Source: JAICUY01 sp035708065 (GTDB taxonomy: Bacteria; Chloroflexota; Limnocylindria; QHBO01). Taken from it: DNA of 12,398 nucleotides. Every line of letters starts with the position of its first letter. Positions within the stretch are counted from its first letter, which is position 1. The DNA lies in the NCBI GenBank assembly GCA_035708065.1, contig DASSTC010000067.1, forward strand, positions 1 through 12,398. The letters are read 5' to 3'. The position numbers and the translations under genes were made by a program. The notes below the pieces were generated by a model. That model had not been told where the DNA came from. It did not search any database and saw only the letters and a program-made list of their open reading frames with translations. Positions 9,307 to 12,398 of the stretch are shown piece after piece.

Positions 9307-10176
9307 TTATCCACCGCGCGTCCACACGCCCGGTGCGGTCCGGCGTGCGCGACGACTGCGCTGGAGCGTTGCCCACCGGGTTCGTGCCGCGACGACGAAG
9401 CGGCGCGGAATGGTGGCATCGGTCCACAGCCACGGCACCGCAGCCCAGAGCAGGACGAGGTAGTCGAACGGGAACGGCCGGTCCATGTGCGCGACCGTCA
9501 GCACCTGGCGGAGCGTGCCCGTCCACAGGACCAGGTCAGCCAGCGCGGTCAGCGCCAGGGCTGCAAGACCCGCCCGCCGGGCGTTCGCCGAGAGCAGCAG
9601 CCAGAGCGGTGCGGTCACCCACTTCAGTCCGGTCGCGAACCCCCAGGCGGTACCGACTGCGACCGGACCGATGCGTCGCGCGCCCCACAGCAGCAGCACG
9701 AGCAGCAGCGTCACGTTGCCGGTGTCGAGGTTGATCCCCATCGGCACGCTCAGCGCGGCGAAGAGCAACGCGGTGAGCACCGGCCGCCGTCGCGCCGCCC
9801 AGATCGTCGTCCAGGCGAGGCCGGCCACGGTGATGACCCGCCATAGCGCATAGGCGATCTCCCACGGCAGCAGCGCCCATGGCGCGAAGAGCGGCACGGC
9901 CCACGGCGCGTAGGCGTAGCACAGCGGGCAGGTGCCGACGTACGGGTCGCCCCCGGCCATCCAGGTCCGCGTCCCGAGCCAGTACGCCAGCGCGTCGACG
10001 CCGGCGGCGCTGCCGCGCCAGAGCATCACGCCGATGAGCACCACCCAGGTCAGCCCGAGGATGGTGTAGGCCGCCCAGCGAAGTCGCCGGGTCCCGACGC
10101 GCGCGATCGTCGTACGAAGGCGGGCCATCGGGCGGCGTTCGAGCGTCAACACGCGTCGCCGCAGTGCAGCAGGCAT
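9307..10176 (-). CDS. Polytopic membrane protein, GT87/DUF2029-like (short)
   Basis: A 289-residue integral membrane protein resembling the GT87 (DUF2029) family of polyprenyl-phosphate-sugar-dependent mannosyltransferases. An arginine-rich cytoplasmic N-terminus (1-33) precedes the first helix (about 34-52). Next come the acidic first loop GVDALAYWLGTRTW with D61, then GGDPYVG and YAYAPW, and further helices. Family-like motifs include LDTGNVTLLLVLLL (150-163, counterpart of the GQxN segment) and GFATGLKWVTAPLWLLL (179-195). The usual family length is nearer 400, so the C-terminal membrane region is short; the last 30 residues are basic and probably cytoplasmic. A CPLC pair (C83, C86) sits in the first loop. 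ATG at 10176 is chosen over GTG at 10224 because a -10 with leaderless spacing immediately precedes it. Donor and acceptor sugars are unknown; the glycosyltransferase role is inferred. Confidence 0.72.
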   Translation of the reverse strand: MPAALRRRVLTLERRPMARLRTTIARVGTRRLRWAAYTILGLTWVVLIGVMLWRGSAAGVDALAYWLGTRTWMAGGDPYVGTCPLCYAYAPWAVPLFAPWALLPWEIAYALWRVITVAGLAWTTIWAARRRPVLTALLFAALSVPMGINLDTGNVTLLLVLLLWGARRIGPVAVGTAWGFATGLKWVTAPLWLLLSANARRAGLAALALTALADLVLWTGTLRQVLTVAHMDRPFPFDYLVLLWAAVPWLWTDATIPRRFVVAARTRWATLQRSRRARRTAPGVWTRGG

Positions 10177-10182
10177 GCCGCG

Positions 10183-10211
10183 AAGGTACGGGGCCGGTAC
10201 TGCGGTGTCGC
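10183..10211 (-). promoter_or_regulatory. Leaderless promoter of the GT87-like gene
   Basis: The minus strand reads GCGACA (10211-10206), 17 nt, TACCTT (10188-10183), 6 nt, then ATG (10176). The -35 matches TTGACA at four of six positions, and the 6-nt gap puts the transcription start at the start codon. This is the most complete of the three leaderless promoters in the window, and it lies in the 70-bp gap after the upstream nuclease gene. Confidence 0.55.
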
Positions 10212-10246
10212 TGCGGCGCGGCACTCCGGCCCGCCGCTCGCTTCGG

Positions 10247-11758
10247 TCAGTCCAGGGTGACGCGCTCCTCGTACTGCGGCACGTGGGCGTTCATCCCCAG
10301 CTCCTCGCGCACCGTCTTGGCCAAGGCCTCGGCGGCATCCGGGTCGCCGTGGACGATGAAGACCTGCTTCGGCTCACCGTTCGGGCGTGAGCCGGCCGAG
10401 CCGAAGTGGCGCAGCCAGGCGGCGAGCTCGTGCTCGTCGGCGTGGGCGCTGAACCCCGAGATCGAGCGCACGCGGCAACGGACGTCGTACTCCTGACCGT
10501 CGAGGCGGGCCGTCTTGCCACCGTCCTGGATGTGCCGTCCCAACGTCCCCTCTCCCTGGTAGCCGATGAACAGCAGCGTGCAGTTCGGATCGGGCAGGAA
10601 GTCCTTGAGGTGGTGAATGATGCGTCCGCCGGTGAGCATCCCCGACGACGCGACGACGATGATCGGCCGCGGCTGGTGGGGGATCGACTTCGACTGCTCG
10701 ACGCTGTTGGTGTACGTCTCGCCCGGGTACTCGATCGGCGATTCGCCCGAATGCAGCAGCCGGGAGGTCTCCTCGTCGTACTCCTCGGGGTGGCGCAGGT
10801 ACACGTCGGTCGCGCGCGAGGCCATCGGCGAGTCGAGGAAGAGCGGCAGGTGCGGGATGCGGCCCTGGCGCAGGAGCTCGTCGAGGACCCAGACCAGCTC
10901 CTGGGTGCGGCCGACGGCGAAGGACGGCACGAGCAGGACGCCGCGGTCATCGGCGACCTCCGAGATGGCCTGCACCAGGTCGTTGGTGGCCTGTTCCTGG
11001 GGCGCGTGCTCGCGGTTGCCGTACGTCGACTCGACGAGGACGTAGTCCGCGTGGCTGATCGGTGTCGGGTCGCGCAGGATCGGCGTGTGCTCGCGGCCAA
11101 GGTCGCCGGAGAAGACGACGGTGCGGTGCTCGTCACCATCGTTGAGCTCGACTTCAATGATCGCCGAGCCGAGGATATGGCCTGCGTCGTGGAACGTCGC
11201 GCGGACGCCATCGGTCACCTGGAAGGGCGACTCGTACTCGACCGTCTTGAACTGGGTGACCGTCTGCTCGACGTCTTCCATCCGGTAGATCGCCTCGCGG
11301 CTCTCAGCACGCGCCTCGGGCTTCGCCTTGCGCATGCGCTCGGGCATCGGCTGCTCGCGCTCGGCCTCGGCCGCCTCGTCGGCCTCCTCGACAGCCGCCT
11401 CCTCGACCGGGTGACGCCGGCGCCAACGATTCTCTGCCTCCTCCTGGAGCTTGGCCGAGTCGCGCAGCACGATCTCGCCGATGTCCAGGGTGCCGCCGGT
11501 CGCGTAGATCGGGCCGCGATATCCGGCCTTCACCAGTGCCGGGATGCGCCCGCAGTGGTCGAGGTGGGCGTGCGTCAGGAGCAGCGCGTCGAGGGCATCG
11601 GCCTCGAAGGCGAACGGGATCCGGTTGCGTGCGATCTCGTCGGGCGAGCCCTGGAACATGCCGCAGTCGACGAGGATTCGTCGGTCGCCCACGGTGACCA
11701 GGAACTGCGAACCGGTGACGGTGCCGACCGCACCCAGGAACTGGATCTCGACGCTCAT
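10247..11758 (-). CDS. Metallo-beta-lactamase/beta-CASP nuclease (CPSF73/TTHA0252-like)
   Basis: A 503-residue soluble zinc-dependent nuclease of the metallo-beta-lactamase fold with a beta-CASP domain, related to bacterial and archaeal RNases of the CPSF73-like group. Metal-site motifs are all present: D31 in ILVDCG, HAHLDH (63-68), H194 in HDAGH, D219 in FSGDLG. beta-CASP motifs are E243 in VESTYGN, the SSGMLTGGRIIHH block (371-383), H439 in FSAHAD and H470 in IVHGDP. The usual insert between the lactamase strands is enlarged by a Glu/Ala/Arg-rich stretch (about 105-165), which accounts for the length beyond the roughly 430 residues of compact relatives. The KH-type RNA-binding domain of archaeal homologues is absent. 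ATG at 11758 is supported by GGAGG 4 nt upstream. It likely cleaves or trims RNA; RNA rather than DNA is inferred from the family. It is divergent from ligC. Confidence 0.92.
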   Translation of the reverse strand: MSVEIQFLGAVGTVTGSQFLVTVGDRRILVDCGMFQGSPDEIARNRIPFAFEADALDALLLTHAHLDHCGRIPALVKAGYRGPIYATGGTLDIGEIVLRDSAKLQEEAENRWRRRHPVEEAAVEEADEAAEAEREQPMPERMRKAKPEARAESREAIYRMEDVEQTVTQFKTVEYESPFQVTDGVRATFHDAGHILGSAIIEVELNDGDEHRTVVFSGDLGREHTPILRDPTPISHADYVLVESTYGNREHAPQEQATNDLVQAISEVADDRGVLLVPSFAVGRTQELVWVLDELLRQGRIPHLPLFLDSPMASRATDVYLRHPEEYDEETSRLLHSGESPIEYPGETYTNSVEQSKSIPHQPRPIIVVASSGMLTGGRIIHHLKDFLPDPNCTLLFIGYQGEGTLGRHIQDGGKTARLDGQEYDVRCRVRSISGFSAHADEHELAAWLRHFGSAGSRPNGEPKQVFIVHGDPDAAEALAKTVREELGMNAHVPQYEERVTLD

Positions 11759-11762
11759 GCTG

Positions 11763-11767
11763 CCTCC
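11763..11767 (-). promoter_or_regulatory. Ribosome binding site of the beta-CASP nuclease gene
   Basis: The minus strand reads GGAGG 4 nt before the ATG at 11758, supporting that start over the longer open frame that extends into the divergent ligC gene. Confidence 0.6.
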
Positions 11768-11771
11768 ATCT

Positions 11772-11787
11772 CCGGGGGAGACCCCGG
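11772..11787. promoter_or_regulatory. 6-bp hairpin in the nuclease gene leader
   Basis: CCGGGG-GAGA-CCCCGG is a perfect 6-bp all-GC stem with a 4-nt loop. In the minus-strand mRNA it lies just upstream of the ribosome site, where it could influence translation or mRNA decay. No U-tract follows, so it is not a standard terminator. Confidence 0.35.
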
Positions 11788-11798
11788 ATTTCCAGGTG

Positions 11799-11804
11799 AA
11801 TGTA
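11799..11804 (-). promoter_or_regulatory. Candidate -10 (TACATT) for the beta-CASP nuclease gene
   Basis: The minus strand reads TACATT 40 nt before the ATG, giving a leader of about 35 nt containing the 11772-11787 hairpin and the ribosome site. No convincing -35 is seen at the expected distance. Confidence 0.35.
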
Positions 11805-11861
11805 CGTGGACGCGAGGATGGCTTCCCGTTGGCGCCCATGCATTGCTGAATCAGGCGGCCA

Positions 11862-11897
11862 GCGCTCGCCCACATTCCGGGGTGAATACGCGAGCGC
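11862..11897. promoter_or_regulatory. Nested inverted repeat between the nuclease and ligC genes
   Basis: GCGCTCGC (11862-11869) and GCGAGCGC (11890-11897) are perfect 8-bp arms. Within the 20-nt interval ATTC (11874-11877) and GAAT (11884-11887) form a second pair around CGGGGT. The element lies upstream of both divergent promoters, so an operator or DNA cruciform is as likely as an RNA structure. Confidence 0.35.
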
Positions 11898-11929
11898 CGC
11901 CAACCGGCCGGCAGTGCAGGCCGCGCGCC

Positions 11930-11935
11930 TATCAT
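11930..11935 (+). promoter_or_regulatory. -10 element (TATCAT) of a leaderless promoter for ligC
   Basis: TATCAT is followed by exactly 6 nt and ATG at 11942. The flanking bases (GCGCC-TAYCAT) match those at the LLM gene start. No ribosome site precedes the ATG. No -35 is recognisable. Confidence 0.55.
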
Positions 11936-11941
11936 CAGGCC

Positions 11942-12398
11942 ATGGCGTTTCCCATCGAGCCGCCGATTGAACCGATGCTGGCCAAGTCGGCCCCGACGAT
12001 CCCCGACGGCGGCGGCTGGATCTATGAGCCGAAGTGGGACGGCTTCCGCTCGATCGTCTTCCGCGACGGCGACCGGCTCTACCTCCAATCACGCGACCTG
12101 AAGCCGCTGGACCGATACTTCCCGGAGCTCACCGAGCCCCTTCTGGCGGTGCCGCATCCGCGCTTCGTGCTCGACGGCGAGATCGTCATCGCTCGCGACG
12201 GCGAGCTGCAGTTCGAGTCGCTGTTGCTGCGCATCCACCCCGCGGCGTCCAGGGTAAAGATGCTGGCTGCCGAGACGCCCGCCTCCTTCGTCGCCTTCGA
12301 CCTGCTGGCCGATGCCGATGCTGACCTGCGTGACGCGCCGCTGCGCGAGCGGCGCGCGCGCCTCGAGAAGGTGGTCGAGGGAGGGCCAGAGTCGGTCC
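11942..12398 (+). CDS. ligC: ATP-dependent DNA ligase, LigC-type (N-terminal part, cut by window end)
   Basis: The first 152 residues of an ATP-dependent DNA ligase; the frame is still open at the window edge. The nucleotidyltransferase domain is clear: the adenylation motif I EPKWDGFR (29-36) has K31 as the lysine that becomes AMP-linked. Also seen are the SRD segment, LDGEIVI, the RIHPAASRVKMLAAETP stretch and motif III-like FVAFDLLA. The opening PIEPPIEPMLAKSAPTIP and the whole order match actinobacterial LigC, a stand-alone ligase of about 360 residues thought to serve in base-excision or backup repair, rather than the multidomain LigD or the replicative NAD-dependent LigA. About 200 residues, including the OB-fold domain, should lie beyond the window. 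The start is set by the leaderless -10 at 11930. It is divergent from the nuclease gene. Confidence 0.9.
   Translation, partial: MAFPIEPPIEPMLAKSAPTIPDGGGWIYEPKWDGFRSIVFRDGDRLYLQSRDLKPLDRYFPELTEPLLAVPHPRFVLDGEIVIARDGELQFESLLLRIHPAASRVKMLAAETPASFVAFDLLADADADLRDAPLRERRARLEKVVEGGPESV

Noticed and set aside
9138..9734. Plus-strand frame running from the 9095-9306 gap into the GT87-like gene
   Set aside because: Sequence is low-complexity R/P/A in the part antisense to GT87 and shows no family resemblance in the gap.
10213..10237. GC-rich imperfect hairpin after the nuclease stop as a terminator
   Set aside because: Only a 5-bp stem with a 10-nt loop and no T-tract; such pairings are frequent in this GC-rich sequence.
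11304..12092. Minus-strand frame crossing the nuclease gene, the intergenic region and the ligC start
   Set aside because: It spans two real genes in shadow frames, with arginine-rich composition and no conserved motif.

Overview
This is a GC-rich (roughly 70 % by eye) bacterial chromosomal segment with ten protein genes, most of them complete. It has no RNA genes I can recognise, no CRISPR array, no insertion sequence and no phage-like block. The gene mix (a LigC-type ATP-dependent DNA ligase, a full-length Lhr helicase, an F420/flavin-type LLM oxidoreductase, a class I bacterial P450, a GT87-like membrane protein and an AraC-DinB fusion) fits Actinomycetota or Chloroflexota. The mixture of leaderless and Shine-Dalgarno starts agrees with that. 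I cannot decide between the two phyla from the sequence alone.

Layout. 50-511 (+) TspO/MBR membrane protein, converging with a minus-strand pair: 515-1036 DUF488 protein, overlapping the 3' end of 1008-2144 cytochrome P450. A 114-bp divergent promoter region separates P450 from 2259-3161 (+) LLM-class oxidoreductase. This converges on 3183-3599 (-) small cupin, with a 7-bp hairpin over the junction. A 135-bp divergent region leads to 3735-8174 (+), the 1479-residue Lhr helicase. Lhr converges, with a 5-bp gap, on 8180-9094 (-) AraC-DinB fusion regulator. A 212-bp gap (9095-9306) holds a palindrome and a nested hairpin that pairs better on the minus strand. Then come 9307-10176 (-) GT87-like membrane protein and 10247-11758 (-) metallo-beta-lactamase/beta-CASP nuclease. 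A 183-bp divergent region with two hairpins precedes 11942-12398 (+), the N-terminal part of a LigC-type ligase that runs off the window.

Genes working together. Apart from the DUF488/P450 overlap, the genes look like individually promoted housekeeping or accessory genes rather than one operon. Three act on nucleic acids (Lhr, beta-CASP nuclease, LigC), but unrelated genes lie between them. P450 and LLM oxidoreductase share a divergent promoter region and could be co-regulated redox enzymes.

Hunt result. I found no convincing new multi-gene system. The best leads are regulatory: (i) three genes (LLM, GT87-like, ligC) have a TANNNT hexamer exactly 6 nt before an ATG, the geometry of leaderless transcription; (ii) a candidate structured RNA at 9170-9235; (iii) palindromes and hairpins in the divergent regions. 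At protein level the leads are an acidic insertion in the beta-CASP nuclease, a non-canonical P450 I-helix motif and the AraC-DinB fusion.
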